DNA of 64,000 nucleotides from Levilactobacillus lindianensis (GTDB lineage: Bacteria; Bacillota; Bacilli; Lactobacillales; Lactobacillaceae), in contig NZ_RHOD01000001.1 of the NCBI RefSeq assembly GCF_003946095.1, positions 1-64,000 on the forward strand, in the 5' to 3' direction. The first letter of the stretch is position 1. The number at the start of each line of letters is the position of its first letter. Below the pieces are notes generated by a model. The model did no database searches and had not been told where the DNA came from. It saw nothing but the letters and a program-made list of their open reading frames with translations. The position numbers were made by a program, and so were the translations under genes. Shown here piece by piece: positions 52,698-61,311 of the stretch.

Positions 52698-53450
52698 TTA
52701 ATTATTGCTCTCCAAGCTAGCGGCATACGCCGTTTCCTGCTTGATAACCCGTTGCCGTTCTTTCTCGTTATACCAAGGCGAGATGGTGAAGGCCAAGACG
52801 TCGTTAATCAGGTAAACGGAACTGTTGATAAACATCGCCAACGTTGCCGAACCCTGCCGGAAGGAAATGAACCACAGTACCATTTGTGCCAGGCCGGAAG
52901 CAATCCACCAAACGTATTGGTTGTTGAACCGCAGGAAACAGATAACCCCAGCGGTCAGACTGATAGCGAAGCTAATGGCATCGACCCATGGCCGCGGATC
53001 GTCGGTAAAGGTGCCAATCCCCCAGCCAGAGACCAGGTAGATGGCCGCCGTTGAAACCAGCGCAATGACCCAGGTCCGTCCAGTAAACTTGCGAATCTTA
53101 GATGCCATATTGACGTTCCAGCTAGCACTCAGGAGCACCGGAATATCCAGCGTGGCCACGTAGGCCACCTGTTCGAAAATACTCAGATAGTTCTTCGCCG
53201 CATACCCGGTGATAATGAAGCAGATTGCAGAAAGCACGCCGAGAAAACCATTAACCGACTTCGCCGCATTAATCGCTAGGACACAGAGAACCCCCAGCGT
53301 CGTCCCGATAAACGTCAAGACCGTCAGCAGTGTGATTTGTTGGCCGACCAGCGTCATGACTTGGCACCCTAGGCTAAAGAAGAACAGATAATAGTTTTGT
53401 TGTGGCCACCCTTTGAGTTGGTGAGATAAAAATTGAATATAATGCTTCAT
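52698..53450 (-). CDS. pnuC: Nicotinamide riboside transporter PnuC
   Basis: A 250-residue membrane protein with seven to eight spans that imports nicotinamide riboside by facilitated diffusion, feeding NAD synthesis. The segments IPVLLSASWNVNMASKIRKFTGRTW and RFNNQYVWWIASGLAQMVLWF carry the Asn/Trp residues that line the substrate pore. GAGGGAGC precedes the ATG. Two palindromes upstream (53522-53535, and the cre at 53625-53642) suggest dual control. No nadR or pncA is nearby. Confidence 0.9.
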   Translation of the reverse strand: MKHYIQFLSHQLKGWPQQNYYLFFFSLGCQVMTLVGQQITLLTVLTFIGTTLGVLCVLAINAAKSVNGFLGVLSAICFIITGYAAKNYLSIFEQVAYVATLDIPVLLSASWNVNMASKIRKFTGRTWVIALVSTAAIYLVSGWGIGTFTDDPRPWVDAISFAISLTAGVICFLRFNNQYVWWIASGLAQMVLWFISFRQGSATLAMFINSSVYLINDVLAFTISPWYNEKERQRVIKQETAYAASLESNN

Positions 53451-53521
53451 GCTAATTGCGCTCCCTCTTCATTTTCTTTAACCACATCTAGTACTTCATC
53501 ACCGGTGAAGTGGTCAGTTAG

Positions 53522-53535
53522 CACAACATGTTGTG
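53522..53535. promoter_or_regulatory. Operator candidate upstream of pnuC
   Basis: CACAACATGTTGTG is a perfect 14-bp palindrome about 70 bp before the start; TCACCGGTGA (53499-53508) is a second, shorter one nearer to the gene. Confidence 0.5.
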
Positions 53536-53624
53536 GCGTTCATTTTGAACAACAGGATCGATTATAGCACGTAAATTTCCATTCTGGGGCCTCATTTTAA
53601 ATTTGTTTCATGCCCATTTTGGCC

Positions 53625-53642
53625 AACGTAAGCGCTTACGTT
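53625..53642. promoter_or_regulatory. cre site upstream of pnuC
   Basis: AACGTAAGCGCTTACGTT is a perfect 18-bp palindrome containing the CcpA core TAAGCGCTTA. Confidence 0.65.
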
Positions 53643-53710
53643 TAGGCGGCCACGGCCGTGAAACAAAAATAAATGATCCAAGGGGTTGCACATATTGGTT
53701 AGTTTGAGGG

Positions 53711-53743
53711 AAAAGAAAAAGACCAGTCGCAAGCGACTGATCC
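53711..53743 (-). terminator. Terminator of the MarR gene at 53769
   Basis: On the minus strand GATCAGTCGC and GCGACTGGTC pair around TT, followed by TTTTTCTTTT. Confidence 0.88.
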
Positions 53744-53768
53744 TAGCTTATAATTCATGCGTTGGTTA

Positions 53769-54251
53769 TTAGGCCTCGGGTGTTTCTGAGGTCGCCTTGG
53801 CTGTAGCCACCGCCAACATTTGAGTCAGCTCACTGACAGTCAATTGACTGCCACCAGATGCCAGCTCGGCGTGACTCATGACCTTGGCCGATTTGACCAA
53901 GAGATCATGACAAGCCATTTCTAAGGCTTCGCCGCTGGCCGTCAATGATAATGGACGTACTCGGCGATCCGAAGACTGATAGCTTTGCAGCACATAGCCC
54001 CGGCGAATTAATTGCGAAATTCCGCGTGAAACTGCCGCGCGAGAAATCCCGCGACTGTCGGCCACTGTGGCCGAAGTTAGCTTACCGGGATTCTCCAAAA
54101 TATGGTGTAGAATCGCGTACTGATCCACGGAAATCCCCATTGCCCGTTGGAACCGTGTCGCTGACTTCTCCAATTCTCGCTTTAACTCCATGTAAGATTC
54201 GAAAAAACTTTCCGCATGAACGACCTTACTCTTTGCCATAGTATTCATCAT
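53769..54251 (-). CDS. MarR-family transcriptional regulator
   Basis: About 159 residues with a winged helix-turn-helix (ILENPGKLTSATVADSRGISRAAVSRGISQLIRRGYVLQSYQSSDRRVRPLSLTASG). AAGGA precedes two adjacent ATG codons; either may be used. It stands alone, with its own terminator, divergent from nothing obvious; the GH13 gene downstream on the same side is separated by 200 bp. The ligand and targets are unknown. Confidence 0.88.
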   Translation of the reverse strand: MMNTMAKSKVVHAESFFESYMELKRELEKSATRFQRAMGISVDQYAILHHILENPGKLTSATVADSRGISRAAVSRGISQLIRRGYVLQSYQSSDRRVRPLSLTASGEALEMACHDLLVKSAKVMSHAELASGGSQLTVSELTQMLAVATAKATSETPEA

Positions 54252-54406
54252 ATCCTTATCTTCACTCGCTAACCGCTAAGATAATTAACACGATTAGCAA
54301 TACGCAAAATGGTTGACCCCATAGAAATATCTATACATTTAATAATAAAGAACAATTTGCAGAAATGCAATAGGAATTCACTAATTTGTAAAAAAGTTTA
54401 GGGTAT

Positions 54407-54440
54407 AAAAAAGGCGGCCGCGTTTTAAACCCGGTCCGCC
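54407..54440 (-). terminator. Terminator of the GH13 gene
   Basis: On the minus strand GGCGGACCG and CGGCCGCC pair around GGTTTAAAACG, then TTTTTT. Confidence 0.85.
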
Positions 54441-54451
54441 CCGCTAAAACA

Positions 54452-56089
54452 TTACTCCAGTTTTCTTAAATGATACAGGCGGGCTTCCCAAGGTTGAATC
54501 TCGAGATCGTCTGACTCCGCATCAAATCGTAGGTTCGTCAAAATAAGTTCGCTTGTTTTCAAATCGAATTCCTGGGTGGTGGCCACGTCATCACTCATAT
54601 TAACCACAACCAACCAGTTATCGCCGTTCAACGTTCGGCGATAAACGTACAGCTGATCATCGTGAGTATCAATCAATTCATAACGACCCAGCAACAGAGT
54701 TGGCACCGATTTCTTCAACCGAACCAACTGCCGATAGAAGGTCACCACCGAAAGTGGGTCATGACTCTCCCGCTCGATGTTCACCCGTTCCCCATCGGGC
54801 GCCGGCTTCATCCAAGGTTCATGATCGGAGAAGCCGCCGTACCGGTGTTGCGTCCAGGGAAGCGGCGTCCGAGCATTGTCGCGACTCCGTTCGGAAAGCT
54901 CTTCCAGCACTGTTTCGGCCGGCACACCCTGTGCCACCTGTTGTCGGTAATACAACCGACTGTCGAGGTCGCGATAATCGTCGATGGACGTGAAGTGAGC
55001 GTTGGTTAAGCCTAACTCCTGGCCCTGGTAAATGAAGGGCGTCCCCCGCATCAACAGGTACCACAGCCCCAAGGCCTTCGCCGAGCGACGGCGATAGTCC
55101 TGGTCATTGCCATAATAGGACACGGCCCGTGGCAGATCGTGGTTCTCAATGAATAAGGCGATCCACCCACTGTCGGCCATGGCCAACTGCCATTTCGTCA
55201 AATTCTCACGAAGCGCGGCCACCGGAAGCTTCGGCTTAGCCAGCTCCCAGTTGTGCACGTGGTCGAACTCCAGCAACAGATCGAAGTAGCCCGTTTCAGG
55301 GTCCAACCATTGTTGTGCGGTGGTCATGTCGATACCACCAGTTTCCCCAATGATCAGCAAATGATTACGACGTAAGACAGGTTTCAAAGCATCGAGATAA
55401 GCGGTCACCCCAGTAAAGTCGGCAAAGTAGCCGGTTCTTGGATTGGCCACATCCGCAAAGTCCGCGCGCTTCTTCAGATGAGTCACCCCATCGAGACGGA
55501 AGCCATCGACACCCCGGTCGGCCCACCACTGAATGACGCCCGCCAGTTCCTGTCGCACGGCGGGATTCTCCCAGTTCAGGTCGGCCTGTTCTCTGGCAAA
55601 GGAATGCAGATAAGCCGCACCAGCCTGGGCGTTGTAGGTCCAGGCCGAACCGCCAAAAACGGATTCCCAATTGTTGGGCGTCACGTCTTTCGTCGCCGGT
55701 TGCCAAAGATAGTAGTCACGATATGGGCTCTGCGCGTCCGCCACCGCGGCTTGGAACCACGGGTGCTTGGTAGACGTATGATTCAGTGGTAAATCCAACA
55801 CCACCTTAATATCCGCGGCGTGCAAGGCCGCGACTAGGTGATCAAAATCAGCGATCGTTCCGAATTGCGGCGCCACCCCCTGATAGTTTGTGACATCGTA
55901 GCCGTTGTCGATCCCGCCAGATGGGTAAAAGGCAGCGATCCAGACAAAGTCAATGCCTAGCGATTGTAGGTAATCCACCTTGAGCTGAATGCCCGTCAGG
56001 TCACCAATCCCGTCGTGGTTACTATCATAAAAACTTTGCGGATAAATCTGGTACCCGACGGCTCGCTGCCACCACTCTGCGTCACTCAT
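54452..56089 (-). CDS. GH13 alpha-glucosidase (oligo-1,6-glucosidase type)
   Basis: A 545-residue cytoplasmic glycosidase that cleaves alpha-glucosides such as isomaltose or related oligosaccharides. Domain A holds YQIYPQSFYDSNHDGIGDLTGI, DLPLNHTS (region I), GFRLDGVTHL with the nucleophile Asp (region II), IIGETGG with the acid/base Glu (region III) and ENHDLPR with the third Asp (region IV). The D-S-N-H-D-G-I-G-D loop binds calcium in this group. The start MSDAEWWQR is behind GGAAGGAAG; eight codons further are open. No transporter or regulator is adjacent, so substrate delivery is from elsewhere. Confidence 0.9.
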   Translation of the reverse strand: MSDAEWWQRAVGYQIYPQSFYDSNHDGIGDLTGIQLKVDYLQSLGIDFVWIAAFYPSGGIDNGYDVTNYQGVAPQFGTIADFDHLVAALHAADIKVVLDLPLNHTSTKHPWFQAAVADAQSPYRDYYLWQPATKDVTPNNWESVFGGSAWTYNAQAGAAYLHSFAREQADLNWENPAVRQELAGVIQWWADRGVDGFRLDGVTHLKKRADFADVANPRTGYFADFTGVTAYLDALKPVLRRNHLLIIGETGGIDMTTAQQWLDPETGYFDLLLEFDHVHNWELAKPKLPVAALRENLTKWQLAMADSGWIALFIENHDLPRAVSYYGNDQDYRRRSAKALGLWYLLMRGTPFIYQGQELGLTNAHFTSIDDYRDLDSRLYYRQQVAQGVPAETVLEELSERSRDNARTPLPWTQHRYGGFSDHEPWMKPAPDGERVNIERESHDPLSVVTFYRQLVRLKKSVPTLLLGRYELIDTHDDQLYVYRRTLNGDNWLVVVNMSDDVATTQEFDLKTSELILTNLRFDAESDDLEIQPWEARLYHLRKLE

Positions 56090-56314
56090 GAATTTCTTCC
56101 TTCCAATACTCAATTAATGCAACCGCTTGTCGCTTCTAACCATCAGTCTTGCATTCGCTTTCATTGTACCAATAATTATCCGGGTTGTGGCTGTTTTTTG
56201 CAAGTTTTATGCCTAACCCTACAAAATAAATATCTGGGTCAAATAACTCGCTCCTTTATTGTTTCATTAATAAATGACCTGGTTCTTAACCTGCTATTAT
56301 CCTTCAAGTTCATT

Positions 56315-56494
56315 CCGCCTGCGGTGGACAAGGAAGCCGTCCTATGGGGACCGGGCGAAGCCAAAGAGCGGTCTTCACCCTCGCTTTAAGCCCCACAAGG
56401 AACGTGGGTCTTAAAGGCGTCCCGTGGTGTAAAGGCGGAAGACCACCACCTTAACACCACCGACACAGGACGTCTCCCTTGCCCACCTCCGGCT
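56315..56494 (-). repeat. Family A multi-stem repeat, reversed copy (subtype A5)
   Basis: Arms GGTGGACAAGGAAGC/GTCTCCCTTGCCCACC with three mismatches, so this copy is slightly decayed. Inner hairpins as A5. It lies upstream of the GH13 gene. Confidence 0.9.
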
Positions 56495-56558
56495 CCATTT
56501 GAATTGAGAGTGAGTCAAGACACACTCACGATATTCAACCAATTGTCTTCCTACATTT

Positions 56559-56611
56559 AAAAAAGAATAGCCTGACTAGACTCATCTTACGCGAGACTAA
56601 TCAGGCTACTT
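56559..56611 (-). terminator. Terminator between a family A pair
   Basis: On the minus strand GTAGCCTGATTAGTCTC and GAGTCTAGTCAGGCTAT pair, then TCTTTTTT. It probably ends the oxidase gene at 56903, so the forward family A copy is inside that transcript. Confidence 0.8.
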
Positions 56612-56694
56612 CTTCTAATATTAAATTTCAAAGACTACCAATACCAACGAATTCGTCCTCGCTATAGCACAAAGACCAATCGCCTTGTTGCCTC

Positions 56695-56871
56695 AGCCGG
56701 AGGGAACCAGACGATACCCCCGTGTCGGTGGTCTTAGCCGAGGTTTTCTCTCGGCTTAGACCACGGCCAACTTTGAAACTCGTGCTTTTCGAGGTTCAAG
56801 GTTGCCCTGAAGACCGCTTCTCAGGCTTCAGGTCTGCCCCATGGGCGGTATCGTCTGGTTCCCGTAGGCGG
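56695..56871 (+). repeat. Family A multi-stem repeat, forward copy (subtype A1)
   Basis: Arms GGGAACCAGACGATACC/GGTATCGTCTGGTTCCC, perfectly paired and unlike the other A1 arms; three A1 hairpins. It lies between the oxidase stop codon and its terminator. Confidence 0.94.
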
Positions 56872-56902
56872 ACCCCTTGAAATTAAGAAACTTTCGAAAG
56901 AA

Positions 56903-58297
56903 TTAATCGATCTTCCGTTTTGGATTCAAGATGTTCATTGGATCGAACAAGGTTTTAATTTGATGTTGGAGTTGGTCAACGGTCTCGCCGAGTTCGGGAT
57001 TGTTCCACTGATTCTTAACCATCCCCACGGCATGCTCGCCGGAGATTGTTCCACCCAACTCGAGCGTCTTCCAGAAGGTCTGACGTAAGGCCTCAACGAC
57101 AACTTCGGGCACCTCTTCTTGGTCCTTAGGCCAAACGAATGTTGGGTGGACGTTACCATCACCAGCATGGCCGGCCGTATAGATGGTAATCCCCAACTTC
57201 TTCCCGAGATCTTGGAGATAATCCATCATTGGGGCCAACTTGGAGAGTGGCATCGCCATGTCTTCCATCAAGTGATTCTGACCAGCGAAGACGGCAGGCA
57301 ACATGTCACGCCGTAATTGTTCCAGATCGGCCTGTTCCTGTTCATCATCCGTGACCTGGACGTTTTGACCGTCGTACTTGGCCAGAAGATCCTTCACCAC
57401 AGCCATGGATTCGGGACTAGACCCTTCGAGCTTGAAGATTAACATGGCCCCACTATTTGAAGCGTAGTGCGTGTGTTCAAACTTGTCCAAAGCCACCACA
57501 GTATTGCCGTCCAAGGCTTCCAACATGGTTGGATAGACCCCGGACATCCGAATGGCAGTCACAGCTTTAGCCAATGAGCCCATGTTGCTAAAGAAGGCCA
57601 CACCCATGACGGTTTGCCCCAATGGGATTGGCATTAACTTTACAGTAATTTCGGTAATGATCCCGAGAGTTCCCTCGGAGCCCACGAAGAGTTGGGTCAA
57701 ATCATACCCGAAGGCCTGTTTTAAAGTCCGGCCCCCCAGTTTGATTTCACGGCCATCCGCCAAGACGGCTTTCAACCCCAAAACGTTATCCTTGGTGGCC
57801 CCGTAACGCACGGTACTCATCCCACCAGCGTTGGTTGAGACATTCCCACCAATGGATGAAATTGGCTTAGAACCAGGGTCTGGCGCGTAGAACAGCCCCC
57901 GTTTTCTAGCAGCCTGGTCTAAATCGCCATTAATGACCCCGGGCTGAACGACCGCCACGGAATCTTCCTTATCAATTTCTAGAATTCGATTCATTTGCCG
58001 AGTCGAAAGAATCAAGGCACCCGGTTGGCCATCGGAACCGACAACGGTACTGGTTGCCGTGGTTTGCGGAATGACAGGTAGGTGGAACTTGCGGGCTGTC
58101 CGCAAGACCCCTTGGATGTCGGCGACACTTTCAGCCTCGATAAAGGCCCGAGCCAAACCACTTTCACCACCCGAAGCATTCGAATTAAACGATTGTTTCT
58201 TGAGCGTGGCCATATCGGTTTCGACCGTGCCATCCTTAACTTGGGATATCAGGTATTCTAGGATTTCTTCATCAGAGTATGCACTGAATACTGTCAT
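56903..58297 (-). CDS. FAD-linked oxidase, GlcD/D-lactate dehydrogenase type
   Basis: A 464-residue flavoprotein of the FAD-binding-4 plus FAD-oxidase C-terminal layout. The FAD site includes PQTTATSTVVGSDGQPGALILST, DPGSKPISSIGGNVSTNAGGMSTVRYGATKDNVLGL and LFVGSEGTLGIITE; the C-terminal domain has HAGDGNVHPTF and GGTISGEHAVGMVK, with the His residues of the active site. Such enzymes oxidise D-lactate, glycolate or other 2-hydroxy acids, passing electrons to quinone or an acceptor. The start MTVFSAYSDEE follows AGAGG; 18 further codons are open. The substrate is not determined. Confidence 0.88.
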   Translation of the reverse strand: MTVFSAYSDEEILEYLISQVKDGTVETDMATLKKQSFNSNASGGESGLARAFIEAESVADIQGVLRTARKFHLPVIPQTTATSTVVGSDGQPGALILSTRQMNRILEIDKEDSVAVVQPGVINGDLDQAARKRGLFYAPDPGSKPISSIGGNVSTNAGGMSTVRYGATKDNVLGLKAVLADGREIKLGGRTLKQAFGYDLTQLFVGSEGTLGIITEITVKLMPIPLGQTVMGVAFFSNMGSLAKAVTAIRMSGVYPTMLEALDGNTVVALDKFEHTHYASNSGAMLIFKLEGSSPESMAVVKDLLAKYDGQNVQVTDDEQEQADLEQLRRDMLPAVFAGQNHLMEDMAMPLSKLAPMMDYLQDLGKKLGITIYTAGHAGDGNVHPTFVWPKDQEEVPEVVVEALRQTFWKTLELGGTISGEHAVGMVKNQWNNPELGETVDQLQHQIKTLFDPMNILNPKRKID

Positions 58298-58459
58298 TTG
58301 TAGGACCTCTTTCTGTGTTTTGGAATCAAGGTCATCATAGCACCACTTCAAATAGAATACCTTATTGATTTCTCGGCAAACTTGATCTATACGGAAAAAG
58401 CGGTTCCATTATGATGAAATGCGCTATAATTGAGGTATCGAATTAGGAGGTATTTAGTT

Positions 58460-58951
58460 ATGCGTCGAAAAAATCTACAGGTTACCGATTTAATCAAGGT
58501 CAAGGCATTCTTACGGACGGGTCACGTCATCAACACCGCTATGCACGATGGTGACTATCCTTACGTGGTGCCGACGAACTATGGTTTCCAATTTGATGAA
58601 GACGGCCTACTCCACCTCTACCTTCACGGGGCACCCGAAGGCAAGAAGCGTGATTTAATCGCCAAAGATGGTCACGTCGCCTTCTCCATTGTGGCCAAGG
58701 CCGAACGTTACGACACCCCTGATGGAGAATTGTCGAACAACGGGTACGCCTACCAGAGCATCATGGGAACTGGGAATGCCAGCCTGGTCACTGACTTGAA
58801 AGAAAAGCGCGAAGCCTTAGAACTGATTCTAGACCACGAACTGGGTAGCCGCGACGAGTCCTTAAAGCCTGCCGACGTCGAATATACCGGGGTTATCCGG
58901 ATCGACGTGACTGGCATGACTGCCAAGGAAGCAACTAAAGACAAAAACTAA
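58460..58951 (+). CDS. Pyridoxamine 5'-phosphate oxidase-like flavin protein
   Basis: A 163-residue split-barrel protein of the NimA/PNPOx-like group. RTGHVINTAMHDGDYPYVVPTNYGF, LYLHGAPEGKKRDLI and YQSIMGTGNASLVTDLKEKREAL match the flavin (or heme) binding barrel with a conserved His in the HG segment. It diverges from the oxidase, with about 160 bp between starts. AGGAGG lies nine bases before the ATG and a TATAAT box about 30 bases upstream. A role in flavin-linked detoxification, such as nitroimidazole reduction, is possible but unproven. Confidence 0.82.
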   Translation: MRRKNLQVTDLIKVKAFLRTGHVINTAMHDGDYPYVVPTNYGFQFDEDGLLHLYLHGAPEGKKRDLIAKDGHVAFSIVAKAERYDTPDGELSNNGYAYQSIMGTGNASLVTDLKEKREALELILDHELGSRDESLKPADVEYTGVIRIDVTGMTAKEATKDKN

Positions 58952-58954
58952 TCA

Positions 58955-58987
58955 CAAAAATCTGGGCTAGCCCCCAGATTTTTTTAG
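58955..58987 (+). terminator. Terminator of the flavin protein gene
   Basis: AAATCTGGG and CCCAGATTT pair around CTAGCC, then a T-run. Confidence 0.9.
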
Positions 58988-58998
58988 ACGAACTTTTT

Positions 58999-59012
58999 GT
59001 TGCAAATGCAAC
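58999..59012. promoter_or_regulatory. MarR operator overlapping the promoter
   Basis: GTTGCAAATGCAAC has perfect six-base arms around AA. It covers the -35 box of TTGCAA-17-TATACT (59000-59028), which drives the operon below; a MarR dimer here would block polymerase. Confidence 0.7.
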
Positions 59013-59028
59013 TTAACCGTTTTATACT
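59000..59028 (+). promoter_or_regulatory. Promoter of the MarR-GNAT-B3/4 operon
   Basis: TTGCAA, 17 bases, TATACT. Confidence 0.75.
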
Positions 59029-59071
59029 ATTCCTACATGTTCAGTCTAAAATGACTAAAGGAAGTGAGTAC

Positions 59072-59524
59072 TTGCCAGACATTCTAAGGTCCATTGGCAT
59101 CATCGATCGCGCGTTGGACACCATCGCCAATATCGAGTTCAAGGAAGTCAACCTCACCCGTGGCCAATACCTTTACTTGGTCCGCGTCTACGAGCATCCG
59201 GGCATCATCTTGGAGCGCCTGGCCAATCTCATCAAGGTCGACAAGACCACGGCGGCTCGCGCTATTCAAAAGATGGAGAAAAATGGCCTTCTAGAACGCA
59301 AGATGAACCCCGCCGACAAGAAACAAAAGCAGATTTACGTCACCGAGAAGGGCCGCCAGGTTTACCCCCTCATTCACCGGGAGAACCTGTACTCTAACGA
59401 GGTTGCCCTGACTGGAATCTCACCTGATGATCAGGTAAAGCTACACGATCTGCTAGACCAGGTTGCGAAAAATATCGAAGACGACTACAACACCGTCAAA
59501 CGCGGTGAGAAGCGTCAGTATTAA
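59072..59524 (+). CDS. MarR-family regulator, first gene of a three-gene operon
   Basis: About 150 residues, with the winged helix LVRVYEHPGIILERLANLIKVDKTTAARAIQKMEKNGLLERKMNPADKKQKQIYVTEKG. The start is best placed at the TTG of LPDILRSIG, behind AAAGGAAGTG; the longer frame has an ATG seven codons upstream, but that overlaps the ribosome site. The operator at 58999-59012 indicates self-repression. GNAT and B3/4 genes follow within 12 and 20 bp, so the unit is a ligand-inducible operon. Confidence 0.88.
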   Translation: MPDILRSIGIIDRALDTIANIEFKEVNLTRGQYLYLVRVYEHPGIILERLANLIKVDKTTAARAIQKMEKNGLLERKMNPADKKQKQIYVTEKGRQVYPLIHRENLYSNEVALTGISPDDQVKLHDLLDQVAKNIEDDYNTVKRGEKRQY

Positions 59525-59535
59525 GAGGTTCACTC

Positions 59536-60030
59536 ATGATTAAACCAACTTTCACCGCTGTGGCTACCGACCAACTAGCTGAATTACGACGTCTCAGCAT
59601 CGACACCTTTACAGATACCTTTGGGGCCCAGAACACCTCAGCCGACCTCCAAGCTTACCTGACTAAAGCCTTCAATCCTAGCCAGTTAGCTAGCGAGTTT
59701 GCTGACGTTAACAGTCAGTTCTACTTTATCCAGGTTGCGAATACGGTTCGCGGCTATCTCAAACTAGTCAGCCACGCGGACGATTTGGAAATTCAGCGAC
59801 TCTATCTCACCTCTGCGGGCCAACACCAAGGCTATGGCGTCGCGGCCATTGCCTTTGCGACCCGTCGCGCCCAGTTGGCTGCCAAATCCGAGCTACGTCT
59901 CGGCGTCTGGGAGCACAATTTAACGGCTATCGATTTTTACCGCTCTCAGGGCTTCCAGCAAACCGGCAGTCATCCCTTTCAGTTGGGTTCCGCCACACAA
60001 ACCGATCTCATCATGACCAAAAAAATATAA
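59536..60030 (+). CDS. GNAT acetyltransferase
   Basis: A 164-residue acetyltransferase. The acetyl-CoA motif is LYLTSAGQHQGYGVAAIAFA (Q-x-x-G-x-G-like, with GQHQGYG), followed by LGVWEHNLTAIDFYRSQGFQQTG, which is the standard GNAT C-terminal motif. AAGAGG precedes the ATG. It is the middle gene of the MarR operon and may detoxify or modify a small molecule that the MarR protein senses, possibly an amino acid or amine. Confidence 0.87.
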   Translation: MIKPTFTAVATDQLAELRRLSIDTFTDTFGAQNTSADLQAYLTKAFNPSQLASEFADVNSQFYFIQVANTVRGYLKLVSHADDLEIQRLYLTSAGQHQGYGVAAIAFATRRAQLAAKSELRLGVWEHNLTAIDFYRSQGFQQTGSHPFQLGSATQTDLIMTKKI

Positions 60031-60049
60031 AATTTGGAGATGTTCATTT

Positions 60050-60766
60050 ATGAAACAAGCCATCATCGATCTTTCGTTCTGGGAACTGTTCCCCCAAGGT
60101 CAAATCAGTATTTTAACCCTCAAAGACATCGACAACCACGTCAACGAAGCCGACGACCCTTACTTCCAAGAACTCCTTAACGACGGCGCCAATGAATCTG
60201 AAAAGTTCATTACCGACGAGACCTTTAGAGAAAATGCCGTGATCGCCGAATGGCGGGAGGCCTTACGGAAGTTCAAGACGAAGAAGGGCGCCCGTTCTTC
60301 AATCGAAGCCCTCCTCAAGCGGATTAGCCAAGGCAAGCACCTCAGCCCCATCAATCCCCTGGTCGACATCTACAACAGTATTTCACTGAAATATGCCTCA
60401 CCTTGTGGCGGAGAAAATATCGATGCCATCGCCGGCGACCTTCACCTAGGCCTCGCTCAAGGTGGCGAAGGTTTCCGTCCCTTAGGTGACACCGAAGACT
60501 CTCCTGCTTTGCCAGGCGAAATGATCTACTATGACAACGATGGCGCCATCTGCCGAAGCCTCAACTGGCGTGAAGCGCAACGGACCATGTTGACGGAAGA
60601 CACGACGAATGCCGTGCTGGTTATTGAAGCTATCAACGCCGACCAGGCAGAACGGGCTAGCGAAGCCATTCAGGAGCTGAAGAGCCTTTGCGAACACTAC
60701 TTCAAGGTTACGGGGACAACCACCCTCTTAACCGCCGACCATGCTTCCACTACTTTGGTGGACTAA
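60050..60766 (+). CDS. B3/B4 domain protein (tRNA-synthetase editing-like)
   Basis: A 238-residue protein with the B3/B4 domain, the editing fold of phenylalanyl-tRNA synthetase beta chains. Visible pieces are SSIEALLKRISQGKHLSPINPLVDIYNSISLKYASPCGGENIDAI and GEMIYYDNDGAICRSLNWREAQRTMLTEDT. Stand-alone versions are widespread and may clear mischarged tRNA or misprimed amino acids. TTTGGAGATG precedes the ATG. It is the last gene of the operon with MarR and GNAT, an arrangement pointing to handling of unusual amino acids. Confidence 0.88.
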   Translation: MKQAIIDLSFWELFPQGQISILTLKDIDNHVNEADDPYFQELLNDGANESEKFITDETFRENAVIAEWREALRKFKTKKGARSSIEALLKRISQGKHLSPINPLVDIYNSISLKYASPCGGENIDAIAGDLHLGLAQGGEGFRPLGDTEDSPALPGEMIYYDNDGAICRSLNWREAQRTMLTEDTTNAVLVIEAINADQAERASEAIQELKSLCEHYFKVTGTTTLLTADHASTTLVD

Positions 60767-60795
60767 CTTTTCTCTAGACTGCATGTGTGAAATGA

Positions 60796-60983
60796 CCGCC
60801 TGCGGCTGTCAGGGATTCCGCCTGCTGTGGGGAACGCCTTCAGCCTAAAATCCAGGCTTCCGGCTCGCATTGAAGCCCCGCTAAAGACGCGGGTCTCCAA
60901 TGTCGTCCCAGTCTGTAAGGCCGAGAAAAACACTCGACCTTACAGACTCGTCACGGCTGGCTCCATCCCTGACCTCCTCCGGT
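60796..60983 (-). repeat. Family A multi-stem repeat, reversed copy (subtype A2)
   Basis: Arms TGTCAGGGAT/ATCCCTGACC. Inner hairpins include TTGAAGCCCCGC/GCGGGTCTCCAA and TGTAAGGCCGAG/CTCGACCTTACA. It lies between the stop of 60050-60766 and the terminator at 61093. Confidence 0.9.
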
Positions 60984-61092
60984 TACTGTTGTTCTTTTAA
61001 TGAACGATAGTGCCACTTAGTGGTCAATTAGTATTAGCACTTTGATTATATTCAATCACTAGCAACTCGTTCCTTATGTTATCTACGAAATC

Positions 61093-61146
61093 AAAATCAC
61101 CACAGATTCTGCCATTGTCGACGGAACCTGTGGTGATTTTTTATTT
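61093..61146 (+). terminator. Terminator of the MarR-GNAT-B3/4 operon
   Basis: AAAATCACCACAG and CTGTGGTGATTTT pair, followed by TT. The reversed family A copy is inside the transcript. Confidence 0.8.
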
Positions 61147-61311
61147 GTATCTGTTAAGTTTTGAGAACACTGAATCGCATAGTGATAACTACTGACAAGA
61201 ACCTCAGGCAAGATGAACCCACCAGACAAATTTGATTGGCGACCATCGGTTACGCGGCCTAAGAAGCAACTTGCAACAATTTTTTACTAAGTCGTGGTAA
61301 CGGTCAATCTT

